Of a stretch of DNA of 48,411 nucleotides, positions 7,910 through 15,680 are shown one piece after another. Each line of letters opens with the position of its first letter. The stretch's first letter is position 1. The position numbers and the translations under genes were made by a program. A model generated the notes under the pieces. It was not told the origin of the DNA and did no database searches. It was given only the letters and a program-made list of their open reading frames with translations. Source of the DNA: Betaproteobacteria bacterium (GTDB taxonomy: Bacteria; Pseudomonadota; Gammaproteobacteria; Burkholderiales; SG8-41); assembly GCA_016192825.1 (NCBI GenBank), contig JACPTK010000013.1:1-48411 (forward strand), in the 5' to 3' direction.

Positions 7910-9646
7910 ATGAGCAGCATCCGCGTTCTCCCCGAATTGCTGATAAGCCAGATCGCCGCCGGCGAAGTCGTCGAGCGGCCCGCCTCCGCCCTCAAGGAAC
8001 TGCTGGAGAACAGCCTCGACGCGGGCGCGCACGAGATCGCCGTCCAGCTCGTTGGCGGCGGCTCGAAGCTCGTCAAGGTCACCGACGACGGCGGCGGCAT
8101 CGGGCGCGAAGAGCTGCGGCTCGCCGTCGCGCGCCACGCCACCAGCAAGATCGCCTCGCTCGCCGACCTGGAGCGCGTCGCGAGTCTGGGCTTCCGCGGC
8201 GAGGCGCTCGCCAGCATCGCCGCCGTCTCGCGCACGACGCTCACCAGCCGCCGCACCGGCGAGAAGCACGCCTGGACCGTTTCCGCCACCGGCGCCGACG
8301 TGACCCGGGCATCGCCCGCCGCGCTCCCGGCAGGCACCAGCGTCGAAGTGCGCGACCTCTACTTCAACACGCCGGCGCGCCGCAAGTTCCTCAGGTCGGA
8401 TGCGACCGAGTACGCGCACTGCGCGGAGGCGTTCACGCGCATCGCCCTCTCCCGGCCCGATGTCGCGTTCACCCTCCAGCACAACGGCCGCGCGCACCAC
8501 CACCTCAAGGCGCAGCCGCTGCGCGGCCGCATGGGCGCGCTGCTGGGCGAGGATTTCGACGCCGCCGCGCTCGCGCTCGACGAATCCAGCGCCGGATTGC
8601 GGCTCACCGGCGCGATCGGGCTCCCGGCGCACGCGCGCGCGAGCCGCGAGGCCCAGTACTTCTTCGTCAACGGCCGCTTCGTACGCGACAAGCTCGCCGC
8701 CCACGCCATCCGCCAGGCCTACCAGGACGTGCTGCACCACGACCGGCATCCCGCCTTCGCGCTGTTCCTCGAGGTCGATCCCGGCCAGGTGGACGTCAAC
8801 GTGCACCCGGCCAAGACGGAGGTTCGCTTCCGCGACTCGCGCGCCGTGCACCAGTTCATCTTCCACGCGCTGAACAAGGCGCTCGCGGGCGCGGCCGCGG
8901 GCGCCGAAACGGCGCACGCCACGGTCGCCGCGCCGATGGCCGGGATAGCCGCCGCGCCCATGCGCCAGGCCGCGATGGCGCTGAACGTCACCGAGCCGCT
9001 CGCCTTCTATGAAACCCTGTTTGGCGGGCCCGGGGCCGAACCGCTTGCGCCGGAGACGGATGACGCCCCGCTGGGGTACGCGCTGGCGCAACTCTCCGGC
9101 ATCTACGTGCTCGCCCAGAACCGGCACGGCCTGGTGATCGTGGACATGCATGCCGCGCACGAGCGCATCCTGTACGAGCAATTGAAAGGAATGCTCGACG
9201 CGCGCGAGATCCCGATGCAGCCGCTGCTGGTGCCGGTGACCTTCCCCGCGGAGGCGCTCGACGTCGCGACCGTCGAGGAGCACGCCGACGTCCTGCGCAC
9301 CATAGGCTTCGACATCGCCGCCGCCGCGCCCGGTTCGCTCATCGTGCGGGGCATGCCGGCGCCGCTCGCCGACGCCGACGCGCGCCGGCTCGCCGCCGAC
9401 GTGCTGCACGAGATCCGCGAGACCGGCGCCACCCGGGTGCTCACCGAGCGCCGCAACGAGCTGCTCGCGACGATGGCATGCCACGCGGCGGTGCGCGCCA
9501 ACCGCAAGCTGACGATCCCGGAGATGAACGCCCTGCTGCGCGAGATGGAGGCGACCGAGCGCTCCGGGCAGTGCAACCACGGCCGGCCCACCTGGCACCA
9601 GGTGACGGTCGCGGAGCTCGACAAGCTGTTCATGAGGGGGCGCTAG
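7910..9646 (+). CDS. mutL: DNA mismatch repair protein MutL, endonuclease-type
   Basis: MutL couples mismatch recognition by MutS to strand removal. The 578-residue protein has the N-terminal GHKL ATPase domain (LLENSLDAGA, DDGGGI, HATSKI, GFRGEAL, then VNVHPAKTEVRF) and the C-terminal dimerisation domain. The C-terminus contains DMHAAHERILYE, which fits the DQHA(X)2E(X)4E metal site of nicking MutL proteins, plus ACHAAVRA and QCNHGRPTW. MutL of MutH-containing bacteria such as E. coli lacks this site, so strand discrimination here is probably MutH-independent (inference). I start at the ATG at 7910; an upstream in-frame start would translate the heptamer arrays. Confidence 0.96.
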   Translation: MSSIRVLPELLISQIAAGEVVERPASALKELLENSLDAGAHEIAVQLVGGGSKLVKVTDDGGGIGREELRLAVARHATSKIASLADLERVASLGFRGEALASIAAVSRTTLTSRRTGEKHAWTVSATGADVTRASPAALPAGTSVEVRDLYFNTPARRKFLRSDATEYAHCAEAFTRIALSRPDVAFTLQHNGRAHHHLKAQPLRGRMGALLGEDFDAAALALDESSAGLRLTGAIGLPAHARASREAQYFFVNGRFVRDKLAAHAIRQAYQDVLHHDRHPAFALFLEVDPGQVDVNVHPAKTEVRFRDSRAVHQFIFHALNKALAGAAAGAETAHATVAAPMAGIAAAPMRQAAMALNVTEPLAFYETLFGGPGAEPLAPETDDAPLGYALAQLSGIYVLAQNRHGLVIVDMHAAHERILYEQLKGMLDAREIPMQPLLVPVTFPAEALDVATVEEHADVLRTIGFDIAAAAPGSLIVRGMPAPLADADARRLAADVLHEIRETGATRVLTERRNELLATMACHAAVRANRKLTIPEMNALLREMEATERSGQCNHGRPTWHQVTVAELDKLFMRGR

Positions 9647-9660
9647 GCCCCTCATGAACG

Positions 9661-9838
9661 GTGACTTGTGACTGGTGACTCGTGACTAGCAAGAAGAAAC
9701 GCGCGCGGCCGAAGTCCGCAAAGAAAAGGAAATCCGCCGCGTCGCGCCGTGGCATGCCTTCCAGGCGCCCTGCGCCTGCGCCCTCGTCCCGGCCGGCGGA
9801 GCCGGTAACGCCAGTCACCAGTCACCAGTCACCAGTCA
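9661..9838. repeat. Inverted heptamer arrays flanking and inside the miaA 5' end
   Basis: Four units GTGACTT, GTGACTG, GTGACTC, GTGACTA (9661-9688) face four copies of CCAGTCA (9811-9838). The GTG proposed as the miaA start is the first codon of the last unit of the left array. The right array lies in the miaA reading frame. Confidence 0.88.
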
Positions 9839-10818
9839 CGGGCGCCGAGCCGCAAGCGGCGAGCCGCGCAAAATGGCCGCCGGCCATCTTGCTCATGGGC
9901 CCCACGGCGAGCGGCAAGACCGCGGTGGCCGCGCGGCTCGCGCAGTCGCTGCCGTGCGAGATCATCAGCGTGGACTCCGCCCAAGTCTACAAGGGCATGG
10001 ACATCGGCACCGCCAAGCCGGAAGCTGCGCTGCTGGAGCAGGCGCCGCATCACCTGCTGGACATCATCGAGCCGCACGAGAGCTATTCCGCGGCGCGCTT
10101 CCGGGACGACGCGCTGGCGCTGATGCGCGAGATCACCGAGCGCGACCGCATCCCGCTGCTGGCGGGCGGCACGATGCTGTATTTCCGGGCGCTCACCGAG
10201 GGGCTCAACGAGCTGCCGGAGGCCGACCCGATGATCCGGCTGATGATCGACACCATGGCCGAGGAAGGCGGCTGGCCGGCCGTGCACGCCCGGCTGAAAA
10301 GGGTGGACCCGGAGACCGCGGCGCGGCTCGAGCCCACCGACGCGCAGCGCATCCAGCGCGCGCTGGAGATCTACCTGATCACGAACCAGCCGATGTCGGT
10401 CCTGCTGCAAAAGCCGAAATACGTCTACTTTCCCTACACCCCGATCCGGATTTCCCTCGTTCCCAGCGACCGCGAGGTCCTGCACATGCGCATCGCCCGG
10501 CGCTTCGACGCCATGCTGGAGGCGGGCCTGGTGGAGGAATTGCGGAAGCTGCGCGAGGAGTACGCGCTCGAGACCGAAATGCCGTCGATGCGCTGCGTCG
10601 GCTACCGCCAGGCGTGGGAGCACCTCGAGGGCAGGATCGGCCTCGGCGAGCTGCGCGAGCAGGGTGTCGCCGCGACCCGCCAGCTCGCCAAGCGCCAGCT
10701 CACCTGGCTGCGGGCGATGGAGAACGTCACCGAGTTCGACTGCCTGTCCGAGGACCTCGCCGAGATGGTGCTCGAATACGTGCGGCGGGAACTCGAGGCG
10801 CAGCTGGTTGGCGGCTAG
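9682..10818 (+). CDS. miaA: tRNA dimethylallyltransferase with repeat-encoded N-terminal extension
   Basis: MiaA transfers the dimethylallyl group of DMAPP to A37 of tRNAs that read codons starting with U. The core is intact: LMGPTASGKT, DSAQVYKGMDIGTAKP, GGTMLYFRAL and CVGYRQAWEHL, ending near residue 378. The core begins only around residue 66, whereas the E. coli protein has about 15 residues before the P-loop strand. No ATG or GTG exists in frame between the right-hand heptamer array and the core. Translation must therefore start at GTG 9682 or ATG 9754 and pass through the array (residues encoded include TPVTSHQSPVTG). The extension is rich in Lys, Arg, Ala and Pro. It lies 35 bases after mutL. 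Confidence 0.92.
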   Translation: MTSKKKRARPKSAKKRKSAASRRGMPSRRPAPAPSSRPAEPVTPVTSHQSPVTGAEPQAASRAKWPPAILLMGPTASGKTAVAARLAQSLPCEIISVDSAQVYKGMDIGTAKPEAALLEQAPHHLLDIIEPHESYSAARFRDDALALMREITERDRIPLLAGGTMLYFRALTEGLNELPEADPMIRLMIDTMAEEGGWPAVHARLKRVDPETAARLEPTDAQRIQRALEIYLITNQPMSVLLQKPKYVYFPYTPIRISLVPSDREVLHMRIARRFDAMLEAGLVEELRKLREEYALETEMPSMRCVGYRQAWEHLEGRIGLGELREQGVAATRQLAKRQLTWLRAMENVTEFDCLSEDLAEMVLEYVRRELEAQLVGG

Positions 10819-10828
10819 TTCCCGCCGG

Positions 10829-10928
10829 GTGACTCGCGGATCACGGATCGCGGGTCGACGCTAAATCCCGCAACCTGCATCCGCCAGGCTCAACGAGCCA
10901 CGAGTCACGAGCCGCGACCCGCCAGTCA
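10829..10928. repeat. Mixed inverted heptamer arrays between convergent genes
   Basis: The left array reads GTGACTC, GCGGATC, ACGGATC, GCGGGTC (10829-10856). The right array reads CGAGCCA, CGAGTCA, CGAGCCG, CGACCCG, CCAGTCA (10894-10928). Two unit types that form separate arrays elsewhere are mixed in the same 7-base register. The arrays fill the gap between miaA and the convergent cNMP-domain gene. Confidence 0.85.
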
Positions 10929-10939
10929 CTGACATCGCA

Positions 10940-11767
10940 TCACTTGTGATGGGAAGTCATGTAGCGCAGCCGTTCCGAAAGCGCCTTCAACAGCGACACG
11001 GCGAACGCGGGATCGGCCTTCACCAGGTTCAGGAAATCGTTGCGGTTGATCGACAGCAGGTCGCAGTCGGATTCGGCGGTCGCGGTCGCGGCGCGCGGGG
11101 ACTGATCGACGAGGGCCATCTCGCCGAAGAAGCCGCCCGGCCCGATGTGCTCCACGACCTTGGACTTGATGGAGATCGCGACCTGGCCATCGAGCACCAC
11201 GTACATGAACACGCCGCCCTCGCCTTCCTTCATGATGACCTTGTTGAGCGGCGCGTGCACCGGCGGGCGGTGCGAAAGATGGTCCACCAGCCGGCCGAGG
11301 AGCGCCTCGTCGAACACCCTGCGCTCGAACGATTTCCCGACCCCGGTCAGGGTCTTGCTCACGAGCGCCGCGGTCAGGCGCACGCGGTTGATGATGATGT
11401 TCATGAGCATGAGCGCGAATTCCGGCTTTTGCTGGATCGCGCCCTGGAACTGGCTGGTGTCCAGGGAAATCGCGCGGCAGGCGGTCTTGGCGGCCGCCGT
11501 GGCGCTGCGCGGCAGCTGGCTGATCGCGGCCATCTCGCCGAAGATCTCGCCCGCCTTGACCACGTCGAGTACCTTCCTGCCGCGGATCAGGCTGACGTCG
11601 CCCTCCACCAGCAGGTACATCTTGTCGCTGTTCTGGTTCTCGGCGAAGAACTGCCCGCCCTGCGACACCAGCTCCACTCTCCCCAGGGACTCGAAGCAGT
11701 TGCGCGCGACGCCCGGGTCGTAGATCGCGCTTTTCGCGGGCCGGCTGGTAAAGTCAAGTTCGTCCAT
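10940..11767 (-). CDS. Stand-alone protein with two cyclic-nucleotide-binding domains (paralogue B)
   Basis: The 275-residue protein consists of two CRP/cNMP-type beta-barrel domains (about residues 25-140 and 145-270) and no recognisable output domain. It has no helix-turn-helix at the C-terminus, membrane segment or enzyme motif. The phosphate-binding cassette of the second domain, GEMALVDQSPRAATATAE, keeps the Glu and Arg needed for cyclic nucleotide binding. The first domain has GEMAAISQLPRSATAAAK. It is clearly paralogous to the gene 40 bases upstream (11808-12713), and both probably belong to an operon led by xseA. It may act as a regulatory subunit for a partner encoded elsewhere; that role is inferred. 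Confidence 0.85.
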   Translation of the reverse strand: MDELDFTSRPAKSAIYDPGVARNCFESLGRVELVSQGGQFFAENQNSDKMYLLVEGDVSLIRGRKVLDVVKAGEIFGEMAAISQLPRSATAAAKTACRAISLDTSQFQGAIQQKPEFALMLMNIIINRVRLTAALVSKTLTGVGKSFERRVFDEALLGRLVDHLSHRPPVHAPLNKVIMKEGEGGVFMYVVLDGQVAISIKSKVVEHIGPGGFFGEMALVDQSPRAATATAESDCDLLSINRNDFLNLVKADPAFAVSLLKALSERLRYMTSHHK

Positions 11768-11807
11768 TGCGCCTCGTCTGGAAATTTCTGGAAATACGCG
11801 GTCCTGC

Positions 11808-12713
11808 CTACTTGACCTTGGAGGTCATGAACCGCAGCCTTTCGGACAGTGCCTTCAGCAGCGACAACGCGAAGGCGGGCTTGGTCCGGATCATGTTGAG
11901 GAAGTCGTTGCGGTTGATCGCAAGCAGCGTGCAGTCGGACTCGGCAGTGGCGGTCGCGACGCGCGCGTTCTGATCGATCAGCGCCATCTCGCCGAACACG
12001 CCGCCGGGCCCGACCATCTCCACGAGCTTGCCGCCGATGGATACGGCGACCGTGCCATCCAGCACCGCGTACATGAATATGCCCCGGTCGCCTTCTTTCA
12101 TGATCACCTTGTTCAGGGGGTGCAACGCCGGCGGCTTGTCCTCGAATTCGCGCTGCAGGTCAGCGAGCAATTTCCGATCGAACATGGTCGCCTTGTTCCA
12201 CGGGTCCTGCTCCGAGAGCGCCCCGCCGCTGGTCAGCTTGGCGATGGTCTCGCGCAGGCGGTTGATGATGATGCTCATCAGCATGATCGCGAAATCCGGC
12301 GATTTCGCGATCCCGTCCTGGAACTGCTTCTCGTTGACGGAGATCACCTTGCAGGCGGTCGCGGCCACCGCGGTGGCGGTGCGGGGAAACTGGCTGATGG
12401 GCGCTAGCTCGCCGAAGATTTCGCCCTTGCGGACTCCGCCAACCGGCTTTTTCCTGACGCTCAGGGCCACCTGGCCGTCCAGCAGGAGGTACATCCGGGC
12501 GCCCTCCGAGTACAGGTTGGCGCCGCCCTCGTTCTCGACAAAGATGGGCTTGCCCTGCGCGATGCTTTCGACCTTGCCGGCCGTCTTGAAAAACTGCAGG
12601 GCAACCGCCGGCTGGTAGAGCTTGCTCTGCGCGGGCTTCGCGGCTGCCGCCGGCTTTGCCGGTGCCGCCGGCGTTGCGGGTTTCTTGCCATCCTCTTCGA
12701 GTTTGAGTTCCAT
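11808..12713 (-). CDS. Stand-alone protein with two cyclic-nucleotide-binding domains (paralogue A)
   Basis: The 301-residue protein has an Ala/Pro/Lys-rich N-terminal tail of about 30 residues and then two cNMP-binding domains. Cassettes are GELAPISQFPRTATAVA and GEMALIDQNARVATATAE; the second has lost the usual Pro-Arg-Ala-Ala context (Ala-Arg-Val-Ala), so its ligand binding may be altered. The segment PLNKVIMKEG and the C-terminal LLKALSERLR(F/Y)MTS are nearly the same as in the neighbouring paralogue, showing a tandem duplication. The start at 12713 follows a G-rich tract that can serve as ribosome-binding site. No output domain is visible, so it is not a standard CRP-type transcription factor. 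Confidence 0.85.
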   Translation of the reverse strand: MELKLEEDGKKPATPAAPAKPAAAAKPAQSKLYQPAVALQFFKTAGKVESIAQGKPIFVENEGGANLYSEGARMYLLLDGQVALSVRKKPVGGVRKGEIFGELAPISQFPRTATAVAATACKVISVNEKQFQDGIAKSPDFAIMLMSIIINRLRETIAKLTSGGALSEQDPWNKATMFDRKLLADLQREFEDKPPALHPLNKVIMKEGDRGIFMYAVLDGTVAVSIGGKLVEMVGPGGVFGEMALIDQNARVATATAESDCTLLAINRNDFLNMIRTKPAFALSLLKALSERLRFMTSKVK

Positions 12714-12742
12714 GTCCCCCCCGGCAGTAAACAACGGCCTCC

Positions 12743-14083
12743 TCACTCCTTCCGGTTTACCTGGGCGCCGATCCTTCCCCTGGCAAACGATATTGTAACG
12801 CTGTCCCCGATCGCGAGCCGCGCGCCGTCGCGCACGATGCTTCCGTCGGCGGATTGGGTAATGCTGTAGCCGCGCTCCAGCACCGATTGCGGGTTGAGGT
12901 GCTTGAGGTGCGCGTCCAGTCGCGCCAGCAGCGCCGCCGCCGCCTCGAGCCGGTGCCGCGCGCCCGCCCGCAGGCGCCGCGCCAGCGCCGCCGCCTCCCG
13001 CTCGAGCCCCGGCAGATCGGGCGCGCGCGCGGCGAGCCGCACTCCCAGCTCGCGCGTCTGCCAGCCGAGGTCCTCCCGACCGCGCCGCCACGCGCCGACG
13101 AGCCGGCTCGCGAGATGCCGCAGCTCCCCGAGCTGGTTGCGGATTCGCTCCCCCGGGTGGACCAGCCGCCGCGAGAGAAAGTCGAGCCGCTGCATGCGGT
13201 CTTCCAGTCCCCTTCGCGCAGCGCGCAGCAGGCGGTCGGCCGCCTGCTGCGCCAGCTTCGCCAGCTCTTCGCGGGAAGGGCTCGCCATCGCCGCCGCGCT
13301 GGTCGGGGTCGGCGCCCGCGTGTCCGCGACAAAGTCGGCGATGGTGAAATCCGTCTCGTGACCGATCCCCGTCACGACCGGGATGGCGCAAGCGAGGATG
13401 GCGCGGGCCACCGCTTCCTCGTTGAACGCCCACAGGTCCTCGATGCTGCCCCCGCCCCGGCTCACGATCAGCACGTCGCATTCCCGCCGCGCGCCCGCCA
13501 GCGCGATCGCCGCGGCGATCCGCTCCGCCGCGCCCTCGCCCTGCACCGGCGCGGGATAGACGACCACCGGCAGCCGCGGCATGCGGCGGCGCAGCGTCGT
13601 CAACACGTCGCGCAGCGCGGCCGCCTGCAACGAGGTCACCACGCCGACCGCGCGCGGAAACCGCGGCAGGGGCCGCTTGCGCGCCGGGTCGAACAGCCCC
13701 TCGTTCCCGAGCCTCGCCTTCAGCCGCTCGAACGCCTCGTAGAGCGCGCCCAGACCGGCGCGGCGCATGACCTCGACGTTGAGCTGGAACCGCCCGCGCG
13801 CTTCGTACAGCGTGGGCAGCGCCCGCACTTCCACCTTGAGGCCGTCCTGCGGCAGCCAGCCCAGCAGCTGGGCGCGGTGGCGGAACATCACGCAGTCCAC
13901 CTGGGCCTGCGCGTCCTTCAGCGTGAAGTAGCAGTGGCCGGAGTCGTAGCGCTTGAAATTGGAAACCTCGCCCGCCACCCACAGGAGCGGCACGTTGCGC
14001 TCGATCAGCTCGCGCGCGATGCGATTCAGTTCGGCAACCGAGATGACTTGCGGCAGCGGCGGCTCCGGCTGGCGTTCGAGCAT
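12743..14083 (-). CDS. xseA: Exodeoxyribonuclease VII large subunit
   Basis: XseA, with XseB, degrades single-stranded DNA to oligonucleotides in both directions. The 446-residue protein has the N-terminal OB-fold segment (SVAELNRIARELIE, WVAGEVSNFKRYDSGHCYF) and the catalytic domain with SRGGGSIEDLWAFNEE, GIGHETDFTIADFVAD and RAPTPTSAAA. The C-terminal part is an Arg-rich coiled coil. I place the start at the ATG at 14083, giving the usual N-terminus MLERQPEPPLPQV. An upstream in-frame ATG at 14170 would add about 29 residues encoded by a heptamer array. xseB is not in the window. The two cNMP-domain genes follow closely. Confidence 0.95.
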   Translation of the reverse strand: MLERQPEPPLPQVISVAELNRIARELIERNVPLLWVAGEVSNFKRYDSGHCYFTLKDAQAQVDCVMFRHRAQLLGWLPQDGLKVEVRALPTLYEARGRFQLNVEVMRRAGLGALYEAFERLKARLGNEGLFDPARKRPLPRFPRAVGVVTSLQAAALRDVLTTLRRRMPRLPVVVYPAPVQGEGAAERIAAAIALAGARRECDVLIVSRGGGSIEDLWAFNEEAVARAILACAIPVVTGIGHETDFTIADFVADTRAPTPTSAAAMASPSREELAKLAQQAADRLLRAARRGLEDRMQRLDFLSRRLVHPGERIRNQLGELRHLASRLVGAWRRGREDLGWQTRELGVRLAARAPDLPGLEREAAALARRLRAGARHRLEAAAALLARLDAHLKHLNPQSVLERGYSITQSADGSIVRDGARLAIGDSVTISFARGRIGAQVNRKE

Positions 14084-14088
14084 GCCGC

Positions 14089-14094
14089 ATTTTA
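14089..14094 (-). promoter_or_regulatory. Candidate -10 box for a leaderless xseA transcript
   Basis: On the minus strand TAAAAT ends five bases before the xseA ATG at 14083. As at mutL and the gene at 39861, this spacing puts the predicted transcription start at the start codon. No convincing -35 is visible; the heptamer array sits immediately upstream. Confidence 0.4.
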
Positions 14095-14099
14095 TGACA

Positions 14100-14122
14100 G
14101 TGACTCGTGACTGGTGACTGGT
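14100..14122. repeat. Heptamer array GTGACTS x3 upstream of xseA
   Basis: GTGACTC, GTGACTG, GTGACTG and a trailing GT lie 17 bases upstream of the xseA ATG. Read on the xseA strand the units are the complementary CAGTCAC type that precedes start codons elsewhere. Confidence 0.88.
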
Positions 14123-14575
14123 CTCCTTGCCAGCGCGCGCGGCTGCTTTGCGGGAAGACCTCCGCGCCATTCGGCGAAAACCCGCTTCGCGTTCACAATT
14201 TCTCCTGATGAATTCGGGGGTTGCGCGAGCAGTCCCGATGCCGCGCCCACGGGGTTCCGTCCACAGACGTCATGCTGCCGGCACGGAGGCTGCCCCGAAA
14301 CCCACGTCCCGCGCGGGTTTCCGGGCAGTTTCGTCAACTCATTGAATTGATGCCGTAAACTCTCTCGGTCAAAATTTAGTCAGCGTAGAAAAATTCCATA
14401 CGGAAACTTCACTTACGCGAATGCTCGACAGTGTGTGCACAGGGTTATCCACAGCCATTGTGGAAAAAGGGCGAGGCGCCTCTTCACCTGCGGCCACGAC
14501 AATGACGCCGAAGCCTGCCGGCAAAGGCCAAGTTGCTGAAAATTCAATCGACGGATAAAGTTACGGCCACTTTTC

Positions 14576-14581
14576 AAGGAG
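14576..14581 (+). promoter_or_regulatory. Ribosome-binding site that decides the exbB TTG start
   Basis: AAGGAG lies six bases upstream of TTG at 14588. No ATG or GTG in frame gives the conserved N-terminus, so this site supports initiation at TTG. Confidence 0.75.
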
Positions 14582-14587
14582 TCCTCA

Positions 14588-15193
14588 TTGTTTGCCATTA
14601 TCCAGGCAGCGGGCTGGCCTATCTGGTTTATCATCATCGCGTCCGTCATCGCGCTGGCAATCATCGGAGAGCGCTGGTGGTCGCTGCGCGAGGCGGTGGT
14701 CATGCCGAGGGACCTGCTGGCGCGCGTCTTACAGGATTACCGCCAGAACGGCGCGCCCCCGCAGATGCTCTCCCGGCTCGCCAGCGGCTCGCCGCTCGGG
14801 CGGATATTCGCGGCGGGACTACGGAACGCCAAGGCCCCGACCCCCATCATCAAGGAGGCGATTGAGGAGGCTGGACGCACGACCGCCATCGACCTCGAGC
14901 GCTTCCTCACCAGCCTGGGCACGATCGCCACCATCTCGCCGCTGCTTGGGCTGTTCGGCACCGTGATCGGCATGATCGAGATCTTCGGCGCGCAAACGCC
15001 GACCGGCACCAATCCGCTGGTGCTCGCCCACGGCATCTCCATCGCGCTCTACAACACCGCATACGGGCTGGTGGTCGCCGTGCCCGCGATGATCTTCTAC
15101 CGGCATTACCGCGCCAAGGTCGACGTGATGCTGGTGGACATGGAGATGCAGGCCATCAAGCTGGTCGAGATTCTCCACGGCGAGCGGCAATAG
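14588..15193 (+). CDS. exbB: MotA/TolQ/ExbB-family proton channel protein
   Basis: The 201-residue inner-membrane protein forms, with ExbD, a proton channel that energises TonB-dependent outer-membrane transport or a related envelope process. Three membrane segments are visible: residues about 12-32 (IWFIIIASVIALAII), about 115-140 (FLTSLGTIATISPLLGLFG) and about 150-172. The region between ISPLLGLFGTVIGMI and LVLAHGISIALYNTAYGL is the typical conserved core. The TTG start is supported by AAGGAG. The gene opens the operon exbB-exbD-lpxK-ycaR-kdsB-adk. No tonB is nearby, so the partner is unknown. Confidence 0.92.
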   Translation: MFAIIQAAGWPIWFIIIASVIALAIIGERWWSLREAVVMPRDLLARVLQDYRQNGAPPQMLSRLASGSPLGRIFAAGLRNAKAPTPIIKEAIEEAGRTTAIDLERFLTSLGTIATISPLLGLFGTVIGMIEIFGAQTPTGTNPLVLAHGISIALYNTAYGLVVAVPAMIFYRHYRAKVDVMLVDMEMQAIKLVEILHGERQ

Positions 15194-15201
15194 GCGACCC
15201 G

Positions 15202-15621
15202 ATGAGATTCCGCCCGCGCGCCTTCCGCGAGGAGCCGGAGATCAACTTCATCCCGTTGATCGACGTGCTGCTGGTGATCCTGATCTTCCTCATGGTCACC
15301 ACCACCTATTCGCGCTTCGCCGAGCTGCAGATCAACCTGCCCACCGCCGAGGCCGAGCAGTCGCGGGACCAGTCCAGCCAGGTGGACGTCGCGGTGGACG
15401 CGCAGGGACGCTACGCGATCAACCGCAATCCGGTCGGGTTCAGCAGCGCCGTCGCTTTCAGCGGCGAGCTGCGGCGCGCGGCCGGGGACATGAAAGACCC
15501 GGTGGTGGTGATCAGCGCCGACGCCAACGCGCCCCACCAGTCCGTGATCAACGTCATGGAAGCGGCGCGCATCGCGGGATACGGCAAGATCACCTTCACC
15601 ACTCAAGCTGGAAAAAAGTGA
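15202..15621 (+). CDS. exbD: ExbD/TolR-family biopolymer transport protein
   Basis: The 139-residue protein has the expected short cytoplasmic N-terminus, one membrane helix (FIPLIDVLLVILIFLMVTTT, residues about 15-34, with the essential Asp in PLIDVLLV) and a periplasmic domain ending in GKITFTTQAGKK. It is the partner of ExbB, whose gene ends eight bases upstream. Its TGA stop codon lies inside the first unit of a GTGACTS heptamer array. The operon continues with lpxK after the paired array. Confidence 0.93.
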   Translation: MRFRPRAFREEPEINFIPLIDVLLVILIFLMVTTTYSRFAELQINLPTAEAEQSRDQSSQVDVAVDAQGRYAINRNPVGFSSAVAFSGELRRAAGDMKDPVVVISADANAPHQSVINVMEAARIAGYGKITFTTQAGKK

Positions 15622-15676
15622 CTCGTGACTGGTGACTGGTGTAAACCGGTTTTCGAGTCACGAGTCACGAGTCACG
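15618..15676. repeat. Inverted heptamer arrays between exbD and lpxK
   Basis: GTGACTC, GTGACTG, GTGACTG (15618-15638) face three copies of CGAGTCA plus CG (15654-15676). A 13-base arm, GTGACTCGTGACT, has a perfect complement in the right array. The left array begins at the exbD stop codon and the right array ends four bases before the lpxK ATG. Confidence 0.92.
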
Positions 15677-15680
15677 CCCC

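Larger units (their letters stand above)
14084..14587. other. 504-base intergenic region with lone DnaA box
   Basis: This is the only gap above 300 bases. It separates divergent xseA and exbB and should hold both promoters. It contains a GTGACTS heptamer array (14100-14122) and one perfect DnaA box, TTATCCACA (14445-14453), whose CCACA pairs with TGTGG five bases later. Short ORFs on both strands resemble no known protein. Confidence 0.6.

Noticed and set aside
14084-14345. Short ORFs in the gap between xseA and exbB
   Set aside because: They overlap on both strands, show no motif and read through repeats.
14431-14480. Chromosomal replication origin
   Set aside because: Only one DnaA box, no AT-rich unwinding region, no dnaA or dnaN nearby.
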